From Sphaerisporangium rufum (GTDB taxonomy: Bacteria > Actinomycetota > Actinomycetes > Streptosporangiales > Streptosporangiaceae): 59,803 nucleotides of DNA. Each line of letters begins with the position of its first letter. The stretch's first letter is position 1. The notes beneath the pieces are model-generated. The model made no database searches. It was not told the origin of the DNA and saw nothing but the letters and a program-made list of their open reading frames with translations. Positions 7,759 to 14,388 of the stretch are shown here, piece by piece. The position numbers and the translations under genes are program-made. Where the stretch lies: positions 1 to 59,803 of the forward strand of contig NZ_BOOU01000095.1 of the NCBI RefSeq assembly GCF_016863395.1, written 5' to 3'.

Positions 7759-8077
7759 CTGGACGACTGAGTCACGTGGCCGGCCGCCCGCCCGGGCGAC
7801 GGCGCACGTCCCGCGGGGGTGTGCTCCCCGGCCGGACGGCATCCGGATGGCGCGCCATCCGGGCGGGGCCGGCGGTGGGGCCCGCCCCGCGGCGGGTGTT
7901 CGGCCCTCCCCGGGAGCGATCGACCGGGAATCGCCGGTAGGCTGTTCAATCGGCGTGCCTCATGGCGAGGCGCCGATCGGGGTCCTGCGTGCCGCTCGCG
8001 GCATGCTCACGGACCCGATGGCGCCCGCCGGCGGGCGCGCGCCGTTTTGACAACACCTACCTTCACCTGGGGGTCCC
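7759..8077 (+). promoter_or_regulatory. Intergenic region before bS22, with a perfect 18-bp palindrome
   Basis: This 319-bp gap holds no gene I can support. A possible -10 TAGGCT lies at 7938-7943. A perfect palindrome GCGCCCGCCGGCGGGCGC (8021-8038) is followed by GCGCCGTTTTG, which looks like a weak intrinsic terminator or attenuator 40 bases before the bS22 start. Confidence 0.4.
8021..8038 (+). terminator. Palindromic hairpin, terminator- or attenuator-like
   Basis: The 18-bp sequence is fully self-complementary and followed within 10 bases by four T residues. It could end transcription from the HTH gene or attenuate expression of the ribosomal protein gene downstream. Confidence 0.35.
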
Positions 8078-8176
8078 GTGGGCTCTGTGATCAAAAAGCG
8101 TCGTAAGCGCATGGCCAAGAAGAAGCACCGCAAGCTTCTCAAGAAGACCCGCATCCAGCGGCGCAACAAGAAGTAG
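8078..8176 (+). CDS. Small ribosomal subunit protein bS22 (AURKAIP1/COX24-domain mini-protein)
   Basis: This 32-residue, extremely basic protein reads [19 protein letters not shown] and ends [10 protein letters not shown]; nearly half its residues are Lys or Arg. It matches the AURKAIP1/COX24 domain, the actinobacterial 30S protein bS22 described in mycobacterial ribosome structures, which binds 16S rRNA. The start is GTG 8078 after CTGGGGG. The TAG stop is at 8174-8176. Its place between a small HTH gene and an NAD-dependent epimerase gene matches the conserved actinobacterial order. It is too short for most gene finders. Confidence 0.9.
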   Translation: MGSVIKKRRKRMAKKKHRKLLKKTRIQRRNKK

Positions 8177-8269
8177 CAGCGCGGACCGACGACGCAGAGC
8201 GGCGGGAGCCCGGTGCGTCAGCTAGCCGGGCGAGCGCGAACCACGAAGACGTGATCCTGCGAGGCGCCG

Positions 8270-9307
8270 ATGACCCACACCGTGCTCGTGACCGGGGTCT
8301 CCCGGCACATCGGTGCCCGGGTGGCGGGCGTCCTCGCGGCCGACCCGGCGATCGACCGGGTCGTCGGCGTGGACACCATGCCGCCGCCCGCCTCCGCGCG
8401 GGACGGCGGCGCCGCGCTCGGCCGTACCGAGTTCGTCCGGGTTGATCTGCGCAGCCCGGACATCGCGCAGGTCATCGCCGCGGCCGACGTCGACACCGTC
8501 GTGCACCTGAGCCTGGTCAGCGCTCCCTCGAAGGGCGCGGGCCGGCCGGTCATGAAAGAGCACAACGTCATCGGCACGATGCAGTTGCTGGCCGCGTGCC
8601 AGCGCTCGGCCACGGTGTCCCGGGTCGTGGTCCGCTCCACGACCGCCGTCTACGGTTCGTCCTCGCACGATCCCGCGATGTTCACCGAGGACGCCGAGCC
8701 GGCCGAGGCGGCGACCTCCGGGTACGCCAAGGACGCCACCGAGGTCGAGGCCTACGTCCGCGGCTTCGCGCGGCGCCGGCCGGATGTGACCGTCTCGACG
8801 CTGCGCTTCGCCAACTTCATGGGTCCGGGCATCGACTCGCCGCTGACCCGCTACTTCTCCCAGCCGGTGCTGCCGACCGTGCTGGGCTTCGACCCCCGCC
8901 TCCAGTTCGTGCACGAGGACGACGCGGTGGAGGTGCTGCGGCGCATGGCCGTCGAGCACCACCCCGGCACGTTCAACGTGGCCGGGGACGGTGTCATGCT
9001 GCTGTCGCAGTGCGTGCGCCGCGGCGGCCGCCCGGTCGTGCCGGTGCCGTCCACCGCCTTTCGCGTGCTCGGCGACCTCGCCCGCGGCGTGGGCCGGGTC
9101 GATTTCTCCCCTGAGCAGATCGCCCTGATGAGCTACGGCCGGGCGGTGGACACCCGAAGGCTCGCCGCCGAGCTCGGCTGGCGGCCCAAGTTCGGCACGG
9201 TCGCCGCCTTCGAGGACTTCCTCAACTCGCGTGGCCTGTTTGGCGAGACGTCACTCCCTGTGATCGACTGGCTGTCCACAGTGTTGGGCAGAGGTGGGGA
9301 ACGGTGA
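8270..9307 (+). CDS. NAD-dependent epimerase/dehydratase (extended SDR)
   Basis: This 345-residue protein is an extended short-chain dehydrogenase. The N-terminal cofactor motif is VTGVSRHIGARVAG, a variant of TGxxGxxG. The catalytic region includes RSTTAVYGSS and SGYAKDATEVE; the Tyr and Lys of the SDR YxxxK motif read as YAKDA, so the Lys is displaced and catalysis may be altered. A C-terminal substrate-binding part follows. Family members act on nucleotide sugars, but no substrate can be assigned. It overlaps the acyltransferase gene by four bases (GTGA), so the two are coupled; a role in a lipid or envelope step is inference from that partner. Confidence 0.82.
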   Translation: MTHTVLVTGVSRHIGARVAGVLAADPAIDRVVGVDTMPPPASARDGGAALGRTEFVRVDLRSPDIAQVIAAADVDTVVHLSLVSAPSKGAGRPVMKEHNVIGTMQLLAACQRSATVSRVVVRSTTAVYGSSSHDPAMFTEDAEPAEAATSGYAKDATEVEAYVRGFARRRPDVTVSTLRFANFMGPGIDSPLTRYFSQPVLPTVLGFDPRLQFVHEDDAVEVLRRMAVEHHPGTFNVAGDGVMLLSQCVRRGGRPVVPVPSTAFRVLGDLARGVGRVDFSPEQIALMSYGRAVDTRRLAAELGWRPKFGTVAAFEDFLNSRGLFGETSLPVIDWLSTVLGRGGER

Positions 9308-10287
9308 AGCGAACGGACTTCTCGCCGGACGGCGACGGTGGCCGGAGCGGCTCAGGCGGCGGCGAGGACGAGCCGGCGGACGCCCGGGTCATCCCGATCA
9401 CCGCGGCCCGGCGGTACGGCGGCGGCGGACGCCCGGGCGACGACATCGAGGACCGTCTCGCCGAGCTGCTCGCGTTCCTGCGCCGCCGCCTCAACGGCGA
9501 GTACGAGGTCGACGAGTTCGGGTTCGACCCCGAGCTCAACGACAAGGTGCTGCTGGAGCTGATCCGGCCGCTGTACCGCCACTGGTTCCGGGTGGAGACG
9601 CTCGGCCTGGCCAACGTTCCCGACGAGTCGGGGGCGCTGGTCGTGGCCAACCACTCCGGTACGGTGCCGGTCGACGCCCTGATGCTGCAGGTGGCCCTGC
9701 ACGACGACCACCCCGCGCACCGCGCGCTGCGGCTGCTCGGCGCCGACCTGGTCTACCGGCTGCCGGTCCTCGGCCACCTGTCCCGCAAGTCGGGGCACAC
9801 GCTGGCCTGCCCGGAGGACGCCGACCGGCTGATGCGCAAGGGCGAGCTCGTCGGGGTGTTCCCCGAGGGGTTCAAGGGCGTGGGCAAGCCCTTCTCCGAG
9901 CGGTACCGGCTGCAGCGGTTCGGCCGCGGCGGATTCGTGGCGTCGGCGATCCGCGCCCAGGTGCCCATCATCCCGTGCGCCATCGTCGGCGCGGAGGAGA
10001 TCTATCCCAAGATCGGCGACCTGCCGTCGCTGGCCCGGCTGTTCGGCCTGCCGTACATCCCGATCACTCCGCTGTTCCCCTGGCTCGGGCCGCTCGGCCT
10101 GATCCCGCTGCCGTCCAAGTGGATGATCGAGTTCGGCGAGCCGGTGCGCACCGACCAGTACGATCCGGAGGAGGCCGACGACCCCATGCTGGTCTACAAC
10201 CTCACCGACCAGGTGCGCGAGCTGATCCAGCAGCAGCTCACCCGGCTGCGCCTGCACCGCGGGCCGGCGTTCTCCCCGCTGTTCTGA
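9304..10287 (+). CDS. Lysophospholipid acyltransferase family protein (PlsC-like)
   Basis: This 327-residue protein has the acyltransferase motifs NHSGTVPVD (block I, HX4D) and FPEGFKGVGK (block III), with a later Pro-containing block IV region (VPIIPCAIVG). Such enzymes move an acyl chain from acyl-CoA or acyl-ACP to lysophosphatidic acid or a related acceptor at the membrane. About 80 acidic and Gly-rich residues precede the domain, an extension common in the actinobacterial branch. The GTG start overlaps the TGA of the epimerase gene. It converges with a tetR-type gene 15 bases downstream. The true acceptor is not known. Confidence 0.85.
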   Translation: MKRTDFSPDGDGGRSGSGGGEDEPADARVIPITAARRYGGGGRPGDDIEDRLAELLAFLRRRLNGEYEVDEFGFDPELNDKVLLELIRPLYRHWFRVETLGLANVPDESGALVVANHSGTVPVDALMLQVALHDDHPAHRALRLLGADLVYRLPVLGHLSRKSGHTLACPEDADRLMRKGELVGVFPEGFKGVGKPFSERYRLQRFGRGGFVASAIRAQVPIIPCAIVGAEEIYPKIGDLPSLARLFGLPYIPITPLFPWLGPLGLIPLPSKWMIEFGEPVRTDQYDPEEADDPMLVYNLTDQVRELIQQQLTRLRLHRGPAFSPLF

Positions 10288-10302
10288 CCTGGTCCGGCGG
10301 TC

Positions 10303-10911
10303 TCATGGCCGGGGGGCGAGGGTGTCCCAGGCGGCCATCGCCGCGTCGACCACCTGGCCGAGCTCGCCGGCCGAGGCGCCGTCCCGGGCGTAGATCGACA
10401 ACCCGTGCAGCACGGTGGTGTAGAAGGCGGCCACCGCGTCCAGATCGGTGCCGGCGGGCACGTCTCCGTCGGTGACGCCCTGGGCGAGCCGCCGCCGGAC
10501 GGCCTGCTGGCCGGCCCGCCGCTGCGCCACCAGGTGGTCGCTGACCGGGGCGCTCTCCGGCCGGCCGAGCAGGGCGGTGTTGACGATCATGCAGCCGGGC
10601 GGGCTGCCGGGGTCGCCGAACATCCGGACGTTGGCCCGCAGCAGGCCCTCCACCCCCGCCCGCGCGGTGGCCGCCGTCTCGAGCTCGCCCATCGTGGCCG
10701 CCCCCTGGACGGCGGTGTACAGCGCGACGGCCTCGCGGAACAGCTCCTCCTTGCAGCGGAAGGCCAGGTAGAGGCTGCGCTTGCCGATGCCCATGGCGGC
10801 GGTCAGGTCGTCGACGGACGTGCCCTCGTAGCCGCGCCGCCAGAAGATGTCCATCGCGCGCCGCAGCGCCTCGTCCCGGTCGAAGGCGCGCGGCCGGCCA
10901 CGTGTCGCCAT
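10303..10911 (-). CDS. TetR/AcrR-family transcriptional regulator
   Basis: This 202-residue repressor-type protein has an N-terminal TetR HTH: RGRPRAFDRDEALRRAMDIF, then GYEGTSVDDLTAAMGIGKRS and LYLAFRCKEELF. A helical ligand-binding domain follows. ATG 10911 was chosen because AAAGGAG lies five bases upstream; a GTG directly before it is less well placed. It is divergent from an SDR gene. The 96-bp gap contains a perfect 10-bp palindrome at the SDR transcription start, so the protein probably represses the SDR gene and itself. The inducing ligand is likely the SDR substrate or product. Confidence 0.9.
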   Translation of the reverse strand: MATRGRPRAFDRDEALRRAMDIFWRRGYEGTSVDDLTAAMGIGKRSLYLAFRCKEELFREAVALYTAVQGAATMGELETAATARAGVEGLLRANVRMFGDPGSPPGCMIVNTALLGRPESAPVSDHLVAQRRAGQQAVRRRLAQGVTDGDVPAGTDLDAVAAFYTTVLHGLSIYARDGASAGELGQVVDAAMAAWDTLAPRP

Positions 10912-10947
10912 CACCGCTCCTTTCGGTACCGATCAGATCCTAAGTCC

Positions 10948-10977
10948 TTGACGAGTGATCAACGTGGTGGCTAATTT
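10948..10977 (+). promoter_or_regulatory. Promoter of the SDR gene
   Basis: TTGACG (10948-10953) and TAATTT (10972-10977) are separated by 18 bp, a good sigma-70-type match that is rare in this GC-rich window. Transcription would start at the operator just downstream. Confidence 0.55.
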
Positions 10978-10980
10978 GGA

Positions 10981-10990
10981 ACCGATCGGT
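10981..10990. promoter_or_regulatory. Palindromic TetR-type operator
   Basis: ACCGATCGGT is a perfect 10-bp palindrome located at the expected +1 of the SDR promoter. A related GGTACCGATC occurs at 10925-10934 near the tetR-side start. Two sites flanking the promoter fit autoregulated TetR control of both divergent genes. Confidence 0.6.
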
Positions 10991-11007
10991 ACTCAATTGG
11001 AGGCGAC

Positions 11008-11748
11008 ATGAGTGATCTGACGGGGAAAGTGGCGTTCGTCACCGGAGGTGCCCGGGGGATCGGTGCGGCGATAGTCCGGCGGCTGGTCCAGGGTGGGGCG
11101 GATGTCGCCTTCACCTACCTCTCCTCCGGCGACCAGGCCCGCGCGCTGGCCGACGACCTCGGCGCCACCGGCCGCCGGGTGATCGCGCTCCGCGCCGACG
11201 GCAACCGTGGGGAGGAGATGCGTGCCGCGCTCGACGAGACGGTGGCCCGGCTCGGCCGGCTGGACGTCCTGGTGAACAACGCCGGCGTCTGGACGTCGAG
11301 CCCGGTGGAGAAGGTGAACGCGGCGGAGTTCGACGCCGTCATGGGACTGCACGTGCGCACGGCGTTCCTGCTCGCGCAGGCCGCGGCCGAGCGGATGGAC
11401 GAAGGCGGGCGGATCATCTCGATCGGCTCCAACCTCGCCGTGCGCGTCGGCCGGCCGGGCATCACGCTCTACGCGATGAGCAAGTCGGCGCTCGCCGGGA
11501 TGACGCAGGGCCTCGCCCACGACCTGGCGCCCCGCGGTATCACCGTCAACCTGGTGCACCCCGGGTCGACGGACACCGACATGAACCCGGCCGATGGGCC
11601 GTTCGCCGCCGAGCAGCGGGCCGGCATCCCGCTGGGCCGCTTCGCCGACCCCGACGACGTGGCCGCCACCGTGGCGCACCTGGCGGGCGAGGGCGGGCGC
11701 GCCATCACCGGCACCGCGATCAGCGTCGACGGCGGCGTCAACGCGTGA
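11008..11748 (+). CDS. Classical SDR oxidoreductase (3-oxoacyl-ACP reductase-like)
   Basis: This 246-residue NAD(P)-dependent dehydrogenase has the cofactor motif TGGARGIG (residues 12-19), the NNAG motif (VLVNNAGVW), the catalytic Ser region IISIGSNLAV and YAMSK carrying the catalytic Tyr and Lys. The C-terminal TGTAISVDGG is typical of FabG-like enzymes. The start ATG follows GGAGG by four bases. It is controlled by the divergent TetR-type gene through the palindrome in its promoter. TetR/SDR pairs of this form often deal with small carbonyl compounds; the substrate here is unknown. Confidence 0.9.
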   Translation: MSDLTGKVAFVTGGARGIGAAIVRRLVQGGADVAFTYLSSGDQARALADDLGATGRRVIALRADGNRGEEMRAALDETVARLGRLDVLVNNAGVWTSSPVEKVNAAEFDAVMGLHVRTAFLLAQAAAERMDEGGRIISIGSNLAVRVGRPGITLYAMSKSALAGMTQGLAHDLAPRGITVNLVHPGSTDTDMNPADGPFAAEQRAGIPLGRFADPDDVAATVAHLAGEGGRAITGTAISVDGGVNA

Positions 11749-11778
11749 CCGGCCCGCCGCCGCCGGCGCGGCCGGTCA
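11746..11778. terminator. Hairpin terminator between SDR and HAD genes
   Basis: TGACCGGCC and GGCCGGTCA form a perfect 9-bp stem around a 15-nt GC-rich loop. The element starts in the SDR stop codon and lies between convergent genes, so it can serve both. Confidence 0.5.
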
Positions 11779-11809
11779 GGACGAGCGGTACCGGTCAGGA
11801 CGAGCGGTA
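11772..11809 (-). repeat. Perfect 19-bp tandem duplication at the end of the HAD gene
   Basis: CCGGTCAGGACGAGCGGTA occurs twice, head to tail, at 11772-11790 and 11791-11809. The second copy contains the last codons and stop of the HAD gene; the first copy is a duplicate lying just after the stop. It looks like a recent slippage duplication. Confidence 0.85.
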
Positions 11810-12661
11810 GTGGCGGCGCAGCGCGATGGCCGCGGCCACCCCGCCGGCCAGCGCGCCCGCGCCGGCGGCGATCGGCAGCCCGATCATCGTGGCCTTGCGG
11901 CCGGTGCGGAAGTCACGGATCGCCCAGTCGTGCCGGCGGGCGTGCTCCATCAGCTCGCTGTCCGGATTGATGGCGCAGGGGTGGCCGACCAGGTGCAGCA
12001 GCGGCAGGTCGTTGGCCGAGTCGCTGTAGGCGGTGCACCGGGCCAGGTCGAGGCCTTCCCGGCGGGCCAGCGCGCGCACCGCCTCGGCCTTGGCCGGGCC
12101 GTGCAGCAGGTCGCCCACCAGCCGGCCGGTGTAGACGCCGTCCACGGTCTCGGCGACGGTGCCGAGCGCCCCGGTCAGCCCCAGCCGCTGCGCGATCACC
12201 CGGGAGAGCTCGACCGGGGTGGCGGTGACCAGCCAGACGCGCTGCCCGGCGTCCAGGTGGCTCTGCGCGAGCGCGCGGGTGCCGGCCCAGATGCGGTCGG
12301 CCATCACCTCGTCGTAGATCTCCTCGCCGAGCCGCACGACGTCGTTGACCTTCAGCCCGACCACGAACGCCAGCGCGGTCTCCTTGGCCCGGGCGATGTG
12401 CTCGGCGTTCTCATTGCCGCGCACCCGGAACAGCGCCTGGCCGAGGGCGAACCGCACCAGGTCCTTGGTGGTGAACAGGCCGCGGGAGGCGAGGCCGCGG
12501 GCGAAGTGGTAGATCGAGGCGCCGCGCATCATCGTGTTGTCGACGTCGAAGAACGCGGCCGCGGTGGGGTCGGGAGGGGCGACCGGAGCGGCCACCGCGG
12601 CCGCGGCCGCGACCTCCCCGGCCATCCGCGCGCCGGCCTGCCGTCGTAGTAACCGCCTCAT
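11795..12661 (-). CDS. HAD-IB family hydrolase (SerB-like phosphatase) with C-terminal hydrophobic tail
   Basis: This 288-residue member of the HAD superfamily has the nucleophile motif FFDVDNTMM (DxDxT), the Ser/Thr motif VTATPVE and the motif III-IV region with [10 protein letters not shown], which supplies the metal-binding Asp. The HAD-IB group contains phosphoserine phosphatase-like enzymes acting on small phosphomonoesters. A hydrophobic stretch near the C-terminus ([19 protein letters not shown]) may anchor it to the membrane. A -10-like TAAGCT sits eight bases before ATG 12661, and no ribosome-binding site is seen, so the message is probably leaderless. It lies next to the bldN-rsbN pair on the same strand. 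Confidence 0.85.
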   Translation of the reverse strand: MRRLLRRQAGARMAGEVAAAAAVAAPVAPPDPTAAAFFDVDNTMMRGASIYHFARGLASRGLFTTKDLVRFALGQALFRVRGNENAEHIARAKETALAFVVGLKVNDVVRLGEEIYDEVMADRIWAGTRALAQSHLDAGQRVWLVTATPVELSRVIAQRLGLTGALGTVAETVDGVYTGRLVGDLLHGPAKAEAVRALARREGLDLARCTAYSDSANDLPLLHLVGHPCAINPDSELMEHARRHDWAIRDFRTGRKATMIGLPIAAGAGALAGGVAAAIALRRHYRSS

Positions 12662-12669
12662 AGCAACTC

Positions 12670-12675
12670 AGCTTA
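12670..12675 (-). promoter_or_regulatory. Leaderless -10 box for the HAD gene
   Basis: Read on the minus strand, TAAGCT lies eight bases before the ATG at 12661. Confidence 0.45.
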
Positions 12676-12768
12676 ACGGGGCATAGGGGGACGTGCGGGT
12701 GTACGCATCGTGAGCGTGTCGTGACGTTTCCGGCTACGTCCGCGCGAGTACCGCGGGTCGCATGACGA

Positions 12769-13443
12769 TCAGGGCGCCATCCGGTCGATCATGTCCAGGT
12801 AGGCGCTCGCCTTCATCGCGTCGTCGTCGGTCAGCAGCGGGATCATGGGGCCCACCACGTCGCGCTGTTCCTCCGAGAAGCGCCGCAGCGTGGGGGAGTG
12901 CTCCTTCTCCCGCTTGACGTGGCTGAGGGCGGTCAGGGCCGACCGGGTCGTCACCGCCATCTCGTCCAGCGTCGGCCCGATCAGCCGGGCCCGCGTGGAG
13001 TCGGGATACCCGAGCAGCGCCGCGGCCTCGGTGGCACGCGAGTGTGCGACGGTCAACTCCCGATGGGCCCGCTCCACGTCGTTGGTGGTGAGGCTGAGCA
13101 GGGTGGCCTCCGTGGCGCGCTTGATCGGGTAGAGCCGGTCGCCCGGCACCGCCGTGTAGGTCTGCAGACCGGTGACGGCCGTCAGGGCGGCCGCCGTGAC
13201 CAGCAGCGCGGCGGGCCGCGGGCGCAACCGCCGCGCGCCGCGCCGCCGATGCCGGGCGGTCTCGGCGCCCGCGGTGCCGGCCGGGTGCCCGGCCAGTTCC
13301 TCGCGGAGCCGGGCGCGGAACTCCGGACGCGGCCCGTGACCGGGTTCGGCGCCGATCTCCTCCAGCCGTGCGCGCAGGGCGGCCCGCCGGTTCGCGGCCG
13401 CCCAGCCCATGAGCAGCCACCGCGAAGGTTTCCGCCCGCCCAT
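12769..13443 (-). CDS. rsbN: RsbN-like anti-sigma factor (DUF5667-type), single-pass membrane protein
   Basis: This 224-residue protein has a short cytoplasmic N-terminal region (to about 75), one predicted membrane segment (PAALLVTAAALTAVTG) and an extracytoplasmic part with the conserved PGDRLYPIKRATE motif of the DUF5667 family. Known members include RsbN, which sequesters the developmental sigma factor BldN at the membrane. Here it lies directly downstream of a bldN-like gene on the same strand, as in streptomycetes. ATG 13443 was chosen because GGGAG lies five bases upstream; an adjacent TTG at 13446 is in frame. The assignment to RsbN rests on position and domain, not on a clear HHCC zinc motif, which is absent. 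Confidence 0.75.
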   Translation of the reverse strand: MGGRKPSRWLLMGWAAANRRAALRARLEEIGAEPGHGPRPEFRARLREELAGHPAGTAGAETARHRRRGARRLRPRPAALLVTAAALTAVTGLQTYTAVPGDRLYPIKRATEATLLSLTTNDVERAHRELTVAHSRATEAAALLGYPDSTRARLIGPTLDEMAVTTRSALTALSHVKREKEHSPTLRRFSEEQRDVVGPMIPLLTDDDAMKASAYLDMIDRMAP

Positions 13444-13562
13444 CAATGCTCCCTGCCGCGCGCACTACGATGATCCATAGGTGCCACTTGCCCAACGATC
13501 GCGGGAGGCCTCAGGTTACGGTCCCCGCACGTGCACCGGTCCGCCCGCCGGTGCCGGCGGGT

Positions 13563-14216
13563 TCAGCCGAAGTCGTCGGGCAGTGCCCGGGCCAGTGCGC
13601 GGATCGCGCGGAACTGCAGCGCCTTGATCGCCCCGCTTTTCTTGCCCATGATCAATGCGGTCTCGGCGAGCGACATTCCCTGCAGGAAACGCAGCACCAC
13701 ACACTCCTGCTGCTCGGGGCCGAGGTCGCGGACCGCGCGCAGTACGCGCTCGTTCATCATGGTGGCGACCACCGCGTTCTCCGGGATGTGCGTGCCGTCC
13801 AGCGCGGTGTCCAGCACCTCCGCGGTGGACACCTCCATGCGGTGGCGCCCGGACTTGAAATGATCGGTCACCAGGTTTCGGGCGATCGTCACCAGCCAGG
13901 CTCCGATGTCCCGGCCCTGCCAGGTGAAGTCGGCGATGCGCCGCAGCGCGCGCAGGAACGTCTCGCTGGTCAGGTCCTCCGCCAGGGCGTGACAGCCGAC
14001 CCGGAAGTAGACGTAGCGGTAGACGAGGTCGACATAGCGGTCATAGAGCGCCGCGAACGCGTCCGCGTCACCGGTCTTCGCCCGGAGCACCATCCGCCGC
14101 AGCTCGTCGGCGTCGGGCTCGGAACGTTCCCGTCGTTGGGTCGCGGCGCGCGTGAAGTACGCCGCGTCGGCCGATCCTGCGGGGGAAAGCCCGGCGACCG
14201 ACCATGAATTCGACAT
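13563..14216 (-). CDS. bldN: ECF RNA polymerase sigma factor, BldN-like
   Basis: This 217-residue ECF sigma factor has region 2 (LYDRYVDLVYRYVYFRVG, then LAEDLTSETFLRALRR) and region 4 (LGPEQQECVVLRFLQGMSLA, then GKKSGAIKALQFRAIRALAR). BldN directs aerial hyphae and chaplin/rodlin gene expression in streptomycetes. The N-terminal extension ahead of region 2 is only about 45 residues, shorter than the roughly 86-residue pro-sequence known for S. coelicolor BldN. ATG 14216 follows AGGGA by six bases. The RsbN-like gene follows 119 bases downstream. I rate the family as certain and orthology to BldN as likely. Confidence 0.85.
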   Translation of the reverse strand: MSNSWSVAGLSPAGSADAAYFTRAATQRRERSEPDADELRRMVLRAKTGDADAFAALYDRYVDLVYRYVYFRVGCHALAEDLTSETFLRALRRIADFTWQGRDIGAWLVTIARNLVTDHFKSGRHRMEVSTAEVLDTALDGTHIPENAVVATMMNERVLRAVRDLGPEQQECVVLRFLQGMSLAETALIMGKKSGAIKALQFRAIRALARALPDDFG

Positions 14217-14388
14217 CCGGTATCCCTGGGGGGCAAGGGAGGGGCGCGTGCCTCGAACACTCTAGAAATCATCCCTAAGGTACACAATCCACTCTGGCTC
14301 CGGTGCTAACCCGCGTAACAGGAGTGCAGCAGCACTTCGCGCATCGGCTACCGGTTTGGAGCTAATGTCCGGCAGAGTTGGGAGCACC

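Noticed and set aside
8047-8052. Perfect -35 hexamer TTGACA before bS22
   Set aside because: There is no -10-like sequence 16-19 bases downstream; the region is GGGGTCCCGTG.
10288-10302. Terminator between the acyltransferase and tetR-type genes
   Set aside because: Only a 5-bp imperfect stem can be drawn.
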